In this document: positions 24,367 through 32,561 of the stretch, one piece after another | Position numbering within the stretch: the stretch's first letter is position 1 | Layout of the letters: the number at the start of each line of letters is the position of its first letter | Source of the DNA: Prevotella sp. | Lineage (GTDB): Bacteria; Bacteroidota; Bacteroidia; Bacteroidales; Bacteroidaceae | Direction: 5' to 3' | DNA: 64,000 nt | Assembly (NCBI GenBank): GCA_015060485.1 | Contig: SUYI01000013.1 | Span: forward strand, 16,738-80,737 | Program-made: the position numbers and the translations under genes | Notes under the pieces: generated by a model | Databases searched by the model: none | What the model saw: only the letters and a program-made list of their open reading frames with translations | What the model was told of the DNA's origin: nothing

Positions 24367-24419
24367 TGCATAATTCATAATGCATAATGCATAATTCATA
24401 ATTTATAATGCATAATTAG
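24364..24419. repeat. 7-bp tandem array filling the gap between pyrH and the DUF4834 gene
   Basis: Eight consecutive heptamers (TAATGCA, TAATTCA, TAATTTA, last TAATTAG) run from the pyrH stop codon to the stop codon of the convergent gene, so the array is the entire intergenic region. Confidence 0.95.
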
Positions 24420-24781
24420 GCCTCTTCAACGAACTCGACGTATTCGCCCTCGGAGTCATCGAAAATCTTCTTGTTTTCGCGATTCTGATGATGGTGGTCG
24501 ATAATGGTCTCGCCCGTTGCCGTTTCCGTGCGACGGGCGTTTTCGTTATCAGTGGTCTGGTAGCTCTCCGTAGACTGACTATCGCGCGTATGCTGGTTAC
24601 TCTGGGCCCGCTGACTATACTGCTGACGCTTACGTCCCGTTTCGTTGCGCAGGCGCTGTTCACGCAAATCGGCAGCCTCCTCGACAGCCTTCTTGGCATC
24701 CTTGATACTCTTCAGAATCCGACTGCCAACCAGCATCAAAACGAAAACAATGAGAAAGAAAATGAATAAAAGGATTGCCAT
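24416..24781 (-). CDS. DUF4834-type small membrane protein
   Basis: The 121-residue product has one N-terminal transmembrane helix (residues 2-20, rich in Ile/Phe/Leu). A charged cytoplasmic tail follows with many Arg/Glu/Gln (AVEEAADLREQRLRNETGRK) and an acidic end, EYVEFVEEA. This matches the layout of DUF4834, a Bacteroidota family of unknown role found next to phospholipid genes. It is the last gene behind psd and pssA on the minus strand, with a 33-bp gap to pssA. Confidence 0.65.
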   Translation of the reverse strand: MAILLFIFFLIVFVLMLVGSRILKSIKDAKKAVEEAADLREQRLRNETGRKRQQYSQRAQSNQHTRDSQSTESYQTTDNENARRTETATGETIIDHHHQNRENKKIFDDSEGEYVEFVEEA

Positions 24782-24814
24782 AAGCTTATAGGTTTGTAGT
24801 TATTGTTGTAGTTA

Positions 24815-25507
24815 TTATTTCTTTTGTTGTGAGTTATTGACGATGGAGAGCAACACATACCATGCGATGATGGCCGCTAAGCCGCTGATACCCATCAGTA
24901 TCAACAAAGGAATACAGGTCAGCAGGAATACGTATTTGATTTCGTTGCCTTGCCAACCCCACGTCTTGAATTTTAGGGCAAACATGGGAACTTCGCTAAC
25001 CAATAAGTAGCTACAGAATAGCACCATAGCCAAGATGATCCACACGGCATAAGGCAGACTACTGAGCCAATCGCCACTACCCACAATCAACGCGCCCCAG
25101 AACAGGGCATTGGCTGGTGTTGGGAGTCCGATGAATCCCATGGCCTGCCGCTCGTCAAGATTAAACTTCGCCAGTCGCAGGGCCGAGAATGCCGCCATGA
25201 TGAAGGCCAAGAAGGGTATCAAGGGGAAATGGATGTGGAAAGAGCACAGGAAACTGAACACCATTGCCGACGGTGCAAAACCGAAGGTGATATCGTCGGC
25301 CAGCGAGTCGAGTTCCTTGCCGATGGGGGAACTGACATGCAACAGGCGGGCCGTCATGCCGTCGAAGAAATCGAATACAGCACCAATAACAATAAATAGC
25401 AATGCCATCTTATAATCTGAATCGAAGGCAAAATAAGTCGCTATGCACCCTGAAATCAGATTCAGACAAGTAATCGTATTGGGGATATGCTTCTTCATAA
25501 TTGTCAA
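24815..25507 (-). CDS. pssA: CDP-diacylglycerol--serine O-phosphatidyltransferase
   Basis: PssA makes phosphatidylserine from CDP-diacylglycerol and serine. The CDP-alcohol phosphotransferase motif is complete: Asp49-Gly50, Ala53-Arg54, Gly63, Asp67 and Asp71 (DGMTARLLHVSSPIGKELDS, then LADD). Several membrane helices fill the rest of the 230 residues. A later Met gives MKKHIPNTITCLNL, the likelier true start (25498). The gene sits 7 bp after psd, whose product decarboxylates phosphatidylserine to phosphatidylethanolamine, so the two steps are co-expressed. Confidence 0.95.
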   Translation of the reverse strand: MTIMKKHIPNTITCLNLISGCIATYFAFDSDYKMALLFIVIGAVFDFFDGMTARLLHVSSPIGKELDSLADDITFGFAPSAMVFSFLCSFHIHFPLIPFLAFIMAAFSALRLAKFNLDERQAMGFIGLPTPANALFWGALIVGSGDWLSSLPYAVWIILAMVLFCSYLLVSEVPMFALKFKTWGWQGNEIKYVFLLTCIPLLILMGISGLAAIIAWYVLLSIVNNSQQKK

Positions 25508-25514
25508 TTATCAA

Positions 25515-26201
25515 TTATGCCATTTTGGCAATCACGGTTTGGTCGCCCGTTGTCGGCTGGTCCATTGTGACACAAGCCTTTGCTGTTAACGGGAGATATA
25601 CATCGACACGCGAACCCAGCTTGATGAATCCCAGGTGCTCGTCAATGTAGCATTCTTCACCGTCCTTGGCATAAGTCACGATACGACGGGCCATAGCACC
25701 GGCAATCTGGCGTACCAGCACTTCCTGTCCGTCGGGCGTCTCGATCATGATGTCGGCATGTTCGTTTTCCTCGCTGGCCTTGGGGAGCCACGCCTTGTGG
25801 TAGTTGCCGTCGAAATGCTTGACGAACTTAACTTTGCCGTCAACGGGGAACCAGTTGGCATGAACGTTCAAAGGACTCATGAAGATGCTGATCATGAGGC
25901 GCTTGTCGTGAAAATAGTCGTTCTCCTCGGCCTCCTCGACGACCACTATCTTACCATCGGCAGGGGCCACGACCATTTTTTCGGTGTCGCCATTGAAGTA
26001 GCGAATCGGACAACGATAGAAATTCAGGACCATCAGCCATGCAGCGCCAAAGACGACAGCAAAGGCAATGGCAGGCACAAGTCCCACGAAATAATGCAGT
26101 CCGAGGGTGATGCCAATAACGACAATGGCACTCAGCATCAGCTCGCTGGTACCCTCGCGGTGTATGCGTATTTTCTTCAGTTTCTTTATTCTTGCTCCCA
26201 T
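25515..26201 (-). CDS. psd: Phosphatidylserine decarboxylase (short, PsdB-like form)
   Basis: The proenzyme cleaves itself to form a pyruvoyl cofactor. The LGS processing site is at residues 195-197 ([13 protein letters not shown]), and the conserved ADGK (81-84) and SPLNVHANW (109-117) are present. Two hydrophobic helices at residues ~22-58 anchor it to the membrane. The 228-residue length matches the short Bacteroidota type. It is the first gene of the psd-pssA-DUF4834 unit, with a promoter at 26269-26300 and a leader hairpin. Confidence 0.95.
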   Translation of the reverse strand: MGARIKKLKKIRIHREGTSELMLSAIVVIGITLGLHYFVGLVPAIAFAVVFGAAWLMVLNFYRCPIRYFNGDTEKMVVAPADGKIVVVEEAEENDYFHDKRLMISIFMSPLNVHANWFPVDGKVKFVKHFDGNYHKAWLPKASEENEHADIMIETPDGQEVLVRQIAGAMARRIVTYAKDGEECYIDEHLGFIKLGSRVDVYLPLTAKACVTMDQPTTGDQTVIAKMA

Positions 26202-26227
26202 GAGTTAGCTTTTTCAGTTTTATATTT

Positions 26228-26300
26228 CTCACACCTAAAGGTATGAGTGTGGCGTTGCAATCACCATGCAAAGGTACACCTTTTTTGTTAATCTTACAAA
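26228..26300 (-). promoter_or_regulatory. psd promoter and leader hairpin
   Basis: On the minus strand TTTG (26297-26300) and TACCTTTG (26269-26276) are 20 bp apart. The ~60-nt leader holds a hairpin with arms CTCATACCT / AGGTGTGAG (26228-26247). Confidence 0.6.
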
Positions 26301-26316
26301 TTTTTCACGTTATTCT

Positions 26317-26348
26317 TTTGGTAATCTCGGTTTTTTGGCGTATCTTTA
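26317..26348 (+). promoter_or_regulatory. dnaE promoter
   Basis: TTTG (26317-26320) and TATCTTTA (26341-26348) are 20 bp apart. The leader to the ATG at 26378 is about 23 nt. This placement rules out the longer reading frame from 26243. Confidence 0.65.
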
Positions 26349-26377
26349 CACCTCAAAAAAGAGAAAATAGCACATTT

Positions 26378-29300
26378 ATGGAAGATTTCGTACATCTGCA
26401 TGTACATACATACTACTCTATTCTGGACGGTCAGTCGAGCATCAAACGCCTGGTTGACAAGGCCATAGGCAACGGCATGCGAGGCATGGCGATTACCGAT
26501 CATGGCGACATGTTCGGCATCAAGGAGTTTCACGACTATGTCGGCGGCATCAACAAAGGCCGCAAGAAAGAAGGCTTGGAACCCTTCAAGCCCATCTTTG
26601 GTTGTGAGATGTACGTTTCACGCTATGGTTCCAAGTTACTCAAGGACGACAAGAAGCACCAGAGTGGCTATCACCTCATCGTGCTGGCCAAGAACTATAA
26701 AGGCTACAAAAACCTCATCAAGCTGGTGAGCCGTTCGTGGGTAGACGGTTTCTATATGCGTCCACGTACCGACCGCGAGGACTTAGAGAAATACCACGAA
26801 GGGCTCATTGTCTGTTCAGCCTGTATCGCCGGTGAAGTGCCCAAGAAGATTCTGAATGGCGACATTGCCGGAGCCCGCGAAGCCATTGAGTGGTATCATC
26901 GTGTGTTTGGTGACGACTACTATCTGGAGTTACAGCGTCACGAGGTAAAAGACCCCACCATCCGTGCCAACCGCGAGACATTCCCCATGCAGGAGAAAGC
27001 CAACAAGGTGTTGATTGAGCTGGCTCGTGAATATGGCATCAAACTGGTGTGTACCAACGACGCCCACTTCGTGGATCAGGAGAATGCCGAGGCCCACGAC
27101 CATCTGTTGTGTCTGGCCACTTCGAAGGACTTGGACGACCCCACGCGAATGCTCTATTCGAAGCAGGAGTGGTTTAAGACCCGTGAAGAGATGAACGAGG
27201 TCTTTGCGGATGTTCCTGAGGCATTGTCGAATACACTTGAGATACTGGATAAGGTCGAAATCTACAGCATCGACCACGACCCGATTATGCCTTTTTTCCC
27301 CATTCCCGAGGAGTTTGGAACTGAAGATCAGTGGCGTCAGAAATTCACCGAAGAAGACCTGTTCAAGGAGTTCACCAGCGATGAAAACGGAGAAAACCAG
27401 TTGCCGCGCGAGGAAGGTGAGGCGAAGATCAAGAAGCTGGGTGGTTACGACAAGCTGTACCGCATCAAGTTTGAGGCCGACTATCTGGCCAAGCTGGCCT
27501 ACGAAGGCGCCCACCGCATTTATGGTGAGGAACTTTCAAAAGAAGTCGACGACCGCATCCGTTTCGAGCTGCACATCATGAAGACGATGGGTTTCCCCGG
27601 CTACTTCCTGATTGTGCAGGACTTCATCAACTCTGCCCGCGACGAATTGGGAGTGATGGTAGGTCCGGGACGTGGTTCTGCAGCTGGTAGTGTCGTAGCT
27701 TACTGCCTGGGAATCACGAAGATAGACCCACTGAAGTACGACCTGCTGTTTGAGCGTTTCCTGAACCCCGACCGTATCTCGTTGCCCGATATCGATACCG
27801 ACTTCGACGATGACGGCCGCGGGCGTGTGCTGAAGTGGGTGGAGGACAAGTATGGTCACGAGAACTGTGCCCACATCATCACCTATGCCACGATGGCCAC
27901 GAAGAACTCCATCAAGGACGTGGCCCGTGTGGAAAAAGTGCCCCTTGGCATCACCAATGCCCTGTGTAAGGCCATTCCCGACCGTCTGCCCGACGGCATG
28001 AAGATGAATCTGCCCAACGCCATCAAGTGTACCCCCGAGCTCCGTGAGGCAGAGGCCTCGAATGATCCGGCCCTGCGTAACACCATCAAATATGCCAAGA
28101 TGCTCGAAGGTACCGTTCGTGGTACGGGCATCCACGCCTGCGGATTCATCATCTGTCGCGACCCGATATCCGAGTGGGTACCTGTCTCAACAGCCGACGA
28201 TCCCGACTTCAAGGATACCAAGACCAACTGTACGCAGTACGACGGTCACGTCATCGAGTCGACAGGACTTATCAAGATGGACTTCCTAGGACTGAAGACG
28301 CTGTCGGAGATGAAGGAGTGCTGTGCCGTCATCAAACAGACACGAGGCATTGACGTCGACCTGGACACCATCCCCATCGACGACCCCAAGACCTTCGAAC
28401 TCTACCAGCAGGGACGCACCATCGGCACGTTCCAGTTCGAGTCGAACGGCATGCAGAAATACCTGCGTGAGCTGCATCCCACCGTATTCGAGGACCTCAT
28501 TGCCATGAATGCTCTCTACCGTCCGGGACCTATGGACTACATTCCCGACTTCATCAAGCGTAAGAACGGACTGGAGCCCATCACCTACCCCATTCCCTGC
28601 ATGGAGAAGTACCTGAAAGACACCTACGGCATTACCGTCTATCAGGAGCAGGTCATGTTGCTTTCACGTCAGTTGGCAGACTTCACCCGAGGTGAGAGTG
28701 ACGCCCTTCGTAAGGCCATGGGTAAGAAGAAGAAGGACATCGTAGACGCCATGAAGCCCAAATTCATCGAGGGTGGCAAGAAAAATGGCCATGACGAAAC
28801 GATACTGGAAAAGATATGGACCGACTGGGAGAAGTTTGCCTCCTACGCCTTCAACAAGTCGCATGCCGCCTGCTATTCGTGGGTAGCCTACCAGACGGCC
28901 TACCTCAAGGCCAACTACCCTGCTGAATTCATGGCTGCCATCATGAGTCGCCGCCGTGACCAGATTACGGAAATCACCAAACTGATGGACGAGTGCAAAC
29001 AGATGGGTATTGCCACGCTGGGACCCGATGTCAACGAGTCGTACCAGAAGTTCGGTGTGAACCACCATGGTGAAATCCGCTTTGGACTGGCAGCTATCAA
29101 GGGTATGGGCGACAATGTGGCACAATCCATCATCGACGAACGCGAGAAGAACGGTCCTTACAAGGACATCTTCGACTTCGTGCAGCGCGTCAATTTCAAT
29201 CAGGTCAACCGCAAGGCCTTCGAAGCTTTGGCACTCAGCGGCGGCTTCGACTCTTTCGGCATCCGCCGCGAGGATTTCTTCGTACAGAACAACAAGGGTG

Positions 29301-30088
29301 AGACCTTCATCGATACCATCATGCGTTTCGGGCAAAACTACCAGGCTGAGAAGCAGCAAGCCCAGAACTCGCTCTTCGGTGACTTTGGTGCCGTAGAGAT
29401 TCAGACGCCTACTATTCCCAAGTCGGACATCCGCTGGAGCGACATTGAGCGATTGAACAAAGAACGCGAACTGGTGGGCATCTACTTGTCGGCCCATCCG
29501 CTGGATGAATACAAGATTGTGCTCGACAACCTCTGCAACACCCGATGTGACGAATTGGCAGACGTCAACAGCCTGAAAGACCGCGAGGACGTCATCTTAG
29601 GAGGCATCGTCACCGGCATCCGTACCCGTTTTGACAAGCGTAACAATCCGTGTGGTTTTGTCACCTTGGAGGATTTCAACGGCTCAGGCGAATTGGCGCT
29701 GTTTGGTGAGGAATGGGGCCGTTGGAGCGGCATGTTCACCGAGGGTGCCTCGGTCTATATCACCGCCAAGGTGCAACCCCGTTTCCAATATAGCGACCTG
29801 ATGCAGCTGAAGGTACAGAACATCGAATACCTGCAGACCATCAAGGAAAAAGCCATCGACAAGATTACCATTTCGCTGACCACCGAACTGCTGAACGACG
29901 AGGTGGTGATGGAGTTGAATGAGTTGATTACCTCCAGTCCCGGCAAGACGCAGTTGTATTTCCTGCTGCACGACTCGTCAGGCAAGAAGCACGTCCTGTT
30001 GCGCAGCGAAACCAAGACGATTGACGTCCGAAACAATCTGATACAATATATCGAGAAGACCGATGCCTTGAATTATAAGATTAATTAG
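26378..30088 (+). CDS. dnaE: DNA polymerase III subunit alpha
   Basis: This is the replicative polymerase. The 1236-residue product starts MEDFVHLHVHTYYSILDGQS, the PHP-domain start of the family. The polymerase core shows GPGRGSAAGSVVAY and the catalytic LPDIDTDFDDDGR near residues 469-481, then the thumb/fingers motifs (GTFQFESNGMQKYLREL; ALYRPGPMDYIPDF). The helix-hairpin-helix and OB-fold regions follow (about 1060-1150). The frame is open upstream to 26243, but those residues lie partly before the promoter. Length and order are normal. trxA follows after 74 bp. Confidence 0.97.
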   Translation: MEDFVHLHVHTYYSILDGQSSIKRLVDKAIGNGMRGMAITDHGDMFGIKEFHDYVGGINKGRKKEGLEPFKPIFGCEMYVSRYGSKLLKDDKKHQSGYHLIVLAKNYKGYKNLIKLVSRSWVDGFYMRPRTDREDLEKYHEGLIVCSACIAGEVPKKILNGDIAGAREAIEWYHRVFGDDYYLELQRHEVKDPTIRANRETFPMQEKANKVLIELAREYGIKLVCTNDAHFVDQENAEAHDHLLCLATSKDLDDPTRMLYSKQEWFKTREEMNEVFADVPEALSNTLEILDKVEIYSIDHDPIMPFFPIPEEFGTEDQWRQKFTEEDLFKEFTSDENGENQLPREEGEAKIKKLGGYDKLYRIKFEADYLAKLAYEGAHRIYGEELSKEVDDRIRFELHIMKTMGFPGYFLIVQDFINSARDELGVMVGPGRGSAAGSVVAYCLGITKIDPLKYDLLFERFLNPDRISLPDIDTDFDDDGRGRVLKWVEDKYGHENCAHIITYATMATKNSIKDVARVEKVPLGITNALCKAIPDRLPDGMKMNLPNAIKCTPELREAEASNDPALRNTIKYAKMLEGTVRGTGIHACGFIICRDPISEWVPVSTADDPDFKDTKTNCTQYDGHVIESTGLIKMDFLGLKTLSEMKECCAVIKQTRGIDVDLDTIPIDDPKTFELYQQGRTIGTFQFESNGMQKYLRELHPTVFEDLIAMNALYRPGPMDYIPDFIKRKNGLEPITYPIPCMEKYLKDTYGITVYQEQVMLLSRQLADFTRGESDALRKAMGKKKKDIVDAMKPKFIEGGKKNGHDETILEKIWTDWEKFASYAFNKSHAACYSWVAYQTAYLKANYPAEFMAAIMSRRRDQITEITKLMDECKQMGIATLGPDVNESYQKFGVNHHGEIRFGLAAIKGMGDNVAQSIIDEREKNGPYKDIFDFVQRVNFNQVNRKAFEALALSGGFDSFGIRREDFFVQNNKGETFIDTIMRFGQNYQAEKQQAQNSLFGDFGAVEIQTPTIPKSDIRWSDIERLNKERELVGIYLSAHPLDEYKIVLDNLCNTRCDELADVNSLKDREDVILGGIVTGIRTRFDKRNNPCGFVTLEDFNGSGELALFGEEWGRWSGMFTEGASVYITAKVQPRFQYSDLMQLKVQNIEYLQTIKEKAIDKITISLTTELLNDEVVMELNELITSSPGKTQLYFLLHDSSGKKHVLLRSETKTIDVRNNLIQYIEKTDALNYKIN

Positions 30089-30162
30089 TGGCACGGAATT
30101 TGTATATAGCTGAATTGAGAGATAAATAGTAAATTGTAAATCATCAAATTGTAAATGAGATT

Positions 30163-30477
30163 ATGGAAGTAACTATCACAAGCGAGAATTTCGAGAGTCT
30201 GAAGAATGGCGCTCAGCCATTAGTGGTTGATTTCTGGGCAACATGGTGTGGTCCCTGCCGTATGGTTGGACCAGTCATCAGCGAGTTGGCAAAGGAGTAC
30301 GACGGTAAGATTACCGTTGGCAAGTGCGACGTTGAGGAGTGTGAGGACCTGGCCGTAGAATTCGGCATCCGCAACATCCCCACCATCCTGTTCTTCAAGG
30401 ATGGCCAGGTGGTTGACAAACTGGTTGGCGCACAGCCCAAGGCTAAGCTTCAGGAGAAGTTCGACGCCCTGCTGTAA
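30163..30477 (+). CDS. trxA: Thioredoxin
   Basis: A 104-residue thioredoxin with the redox-active WCGPC at residues 28-32 (FWATWCGPCRMVGPV), the cis-proline region IPTILFFKDGQ, and no signal peptide. It reduces protein disulfides in the cytoplasm. It lies just downstream of dnaE on the same strand. The 74-bp gap carries loose repeats of TTGTAAA-type heptamers (about 30125-30158) and no clear promoter. Confidence 0.96.
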   Translation: MEVTITSENFESLKNGAQPLVVDFWATWCGPCRMVGPVISELAKEYDGKITVGKCDVEECEDLAVEFGIRNIPTILFFKDGQVVDKLVGAQPKAKLQEKFDALL

Positions 30478-30490
30478 TGGCTGTTGGCTA

Positions 30491-30916
30491 TTAGCTGAAA
30501 GTAACTATTCTGCTACCATCTTCCTGCTCGGCAATGCTGACACGTACGGCATCGTCGGGCAGGATTTCTTCTATCAGCTCAGGCCATTCTATGAAACACA
30601 GTGCCCCTGAATAGAAATAGTCCTCGTAGCCCATATCGTAAACCTCTTCGAGTTTCTTGATGCGGTAGAAATCGAAGTGGTAGATGCTGTTAGAGGAGGT
30701 CGTGTACTCATTAATAATGGCAAAGGTGGGCGAAGTAATCACATCCTCAACACCCAGCTCCTCGCAGATGGCTTTGACAAAGGTCGTCTTGCCCGCTCCC
30801 ATCTTGCCATAGAAAGCAAACACACGGCGGTCGCCGATATGTTCAATAAACTCCCGTGCAGCCTCACGGATGTGCTCAATATCTGTGATACGTATTTCCA
30901 TTTCTTCATTTCTCAT
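30491..30916 (-). CDS. tsaE: tRNA threonylcarbamoyladenosine biosynthesis ATPase TsaE
   Basis: TsaE is the ATPase that assists TsaB/TsaD in making t6A at position 37 of ANN-decoding tRNAs. The P-loop GKMGAGKTT is at residues 37-45 and the family motifs [18 protein letters not shown] and FIEWPEL follow. Length is 141 residues from ATG 30916, or 136 from ATG 30901. The second starts at the conserved EIRITDIEH. The first start lies inside a repeat array that fills the gap to porX. Confidence 0.94.
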   Translation of the reverse strand: MRNEEMEIRITDIEHIREAAREFIEHIGDRRVFAFYGKMGAGKTTFVKAICEELGVEDVITSPTFAIINEYTTSSNSIYHFDFYRIKKLEEVYDMGYEDYFYSGALCFIEWPELIEEILPDDAVRVSIAEQEDGSRIVTFS

Positions 30917-30940
30917 TTACATTCCTCATTTCTCATTTGG
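30907..30940 (-). repeat. 7-bp array between porX and tsaE
   Basis: CATTTCT, CATTCCT, CATTTCT and CATTTGG units, with one 6-bp slip, fill the gap and run into the upstream start codon of tsaE. Confidence 0.7.
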
Positions 30941-30943
30941 GAA

Positions 30944-32491
30944 CTATCTCTTCTTTCCCTTTAACGTAACAATCGGAATAATCATCTCTTCCATCGAGAT
31001 GCCACCATGCTGGAAGGTATTCCGATAGTACGACACATAATAATTATAGTTGTTGGGATAGGCAAAGAAGTCGTCCCCCGTAGCAAACACATAGCTCGTC
31101 GACAGGTTCGGTGCCGGCAGATGGGCCTTGCGGGGATCCTTGATGACAAAGATTTCCTTCGATTCGTATGCCAGGTTCTTGCCCAGTTTATAGCGCAGAT
31201 TGGTGTTGGTATTGCGGTCGCCCACAATCTTCACAGGGTTATTGGCACGTATCGAGCCATGATCGGTGGTGATGATGACGCGATAGTCGGTCTGAGCCAA
31301 CTGACGGAACAAGTCGGCTATGACAGAATGGCGGAACCACGACAGGGTGATGCTCCGGTAGGCCGACTCGTTGTTAGCCAACTCACGCACCATCTTCGAC
31401 TCCGTGCGGGCATGACTGAGCATGTCGATGAAATTGAATACCACCACATTCAGGTCGTTCTTGTCCAACGTGTTCAACTGCTGCATAAACCGGTCAGCAT
31501 CCTGCGACGTATTGATTTTACGGTACGAAAAGGTGTTCTTCCTGCGATAACGTTCCAACTGCGTCTGAATCAGCGGCTCTTCGTTCAGGTTCTTGCCCTC
31601 TTCTTCGTCCTCGTCGACCCACAAGTCGGGAAACATCTGTGCAATCTGCTCGGGCATCAGACCCGAGAAGATAGCGTTACGGGCATACTGCGTGGCCGTG
31701 GGGAGTATCGAGCAATACACGTTCTCGTCAATCTCAAACTGGTCGCCCAACTCACGCTCCAACATCTTCCACTGGTCATAGCGGAAATTATCGAGCACCA
31801 CCAGGAACACTTTTTCGCCTTCGTTCAAAGCGGGGAATATGCTGGTTTTAAACAGCTCGTTCGACATCATCGGATGCTCCGCACCCTGCATCCAGTCCAT
31901 ATAGTGCTGCTTCACGTATTTTGCAAAGCCTCGGTTGGCCTCTTCCTTCTGCATCTGCAGCATTTCGGTCATCTGTGAGTCTGTGGCACTCAACTCCAAC
32001 TCCCAGCGTACCAGCCGTTTATAGATGTCACACCATTCGTCCCACGTGCGGCAGTCCATAATCTGCATGGCTATCTGCTGGAATTGCTGCTGATAGCCCG
32101 ACTGCACGGCCTCGGTGACGATTTCCTTGCGGTGGATGTTCTTCTTCAGCGTCAGCAGAATCTGATTGGGATTGACGGGTTTGATCAGGTAGTCGGCTAT
32201 CTGCTGTCCGATGGCTTGGTTCATGATATCCTCCTCTTCACTCTTGGTCACCATCACCACCGGCAGTTGCGGTGCAATCTCCTTGATGCGCTGCAGGGTT
32301 TCCAGTCCTGACAGTCCGGGCATCATCTCGTCGAGCAGCACCAAGTCCAGTCCACCCTTGCGGCACTCCTCGATGGCATCGGTACCGTTGGTCACCGTCA
32401 CCACCTCGTATCCTTTTTTCTCTAAGAAAAGCAAGTGGGCCTTCAGCAATTCCATTTCGTCGTCAGCCCAAAGCAGTCGTCCGTTAATCAT
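30944..32491 (-). CDS. porX: Type IX secretion response regulator PorX
   Basis: PorX controls type IX secretion genes and, in relatives, works with the histidine kinase PorY and sigma factor SigP. Residues 1-120 are a receiver domain with the acidic pair at 10-11, phospho-acceptor Asp54 (VLLDEMMPG), Thr82 and Lys104. The rest is an alkaline-phosphatase-like PglZ domain (VVLDNFRYDQWKMLE, RVIITTDHGSI), which in PorX cleaves oligonucleotides. The length of 515 residues is typical. PorW lies directly upstream, and no porY is in this window. Confidence 0.94.
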   Translation of the reverse strand: MINGRLLWADDEMELLKAHLLFLEKKGYEVVTVTNGTDAIEECRKGGLDLVLLDEMMPGLSGLETLQRIKEIAPQLPVVMVTKSEEEDIMNQAIGQQIADYLIKPVNPNQILLTLKKNIHRKEIVTEAVQSGYQQQFQQIAMQIMDCRTWDEWCDIYKRLVRWELELSATDSQMTEMLQMQKEEANRGFAKYVKQHYMDWMQGAEHPMMSNELFKTSIFPALNEGEKVFLVVLDNFRYDQWKMLERELGDQFEIDENVYCSILPTATQYARNAIFSGLMPEQIAQMFPDLWVDEDEEEGKNLNEEPLIQTQLERYRRKNTFSYRKINTSQDADRFMQQLNTLDKNDLNVVVFNFIDMLSHARTESKMVRELANNESAYRSITLSWFRHSVIADLFRQLAQTDYRVIITTDHGSIRANNPVKIVGDRNTNTNLRYKLGKNLAYESKEIFVIKDPRKAHLPAPNLSTSYVFATGDDFFAYPNNYNYYVSYYRNTFQHGGISMEEMIIPIVTLKGKKR

Positions 32492-32511
32492 ATTTCGATT
32501 CTTTCTTTTTT

Positions 32512-32543
32512 CGTTATTCCGTTATGCCGGTATTCCGTTATAC
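32512..32543 (-). repeat. 8-bp array between porW and porX
   Basis: Four octamers (CGTTATTC, CGTTATGC, CGGTATTC, CGTTATAC) lie just upstream of the porX start, in the porW-porX gap. Confidence 0.8.
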
Positions 32544-32561
32544 CGCGTAATTCCGATGTTT

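Noticed and set aside
26243..26377. N-terminal extension of dnaE
   Set aside because: Those codons overlap the promoter and are not like any DnaE. The family start MEDFVHLHVHTYYS is at 26378.
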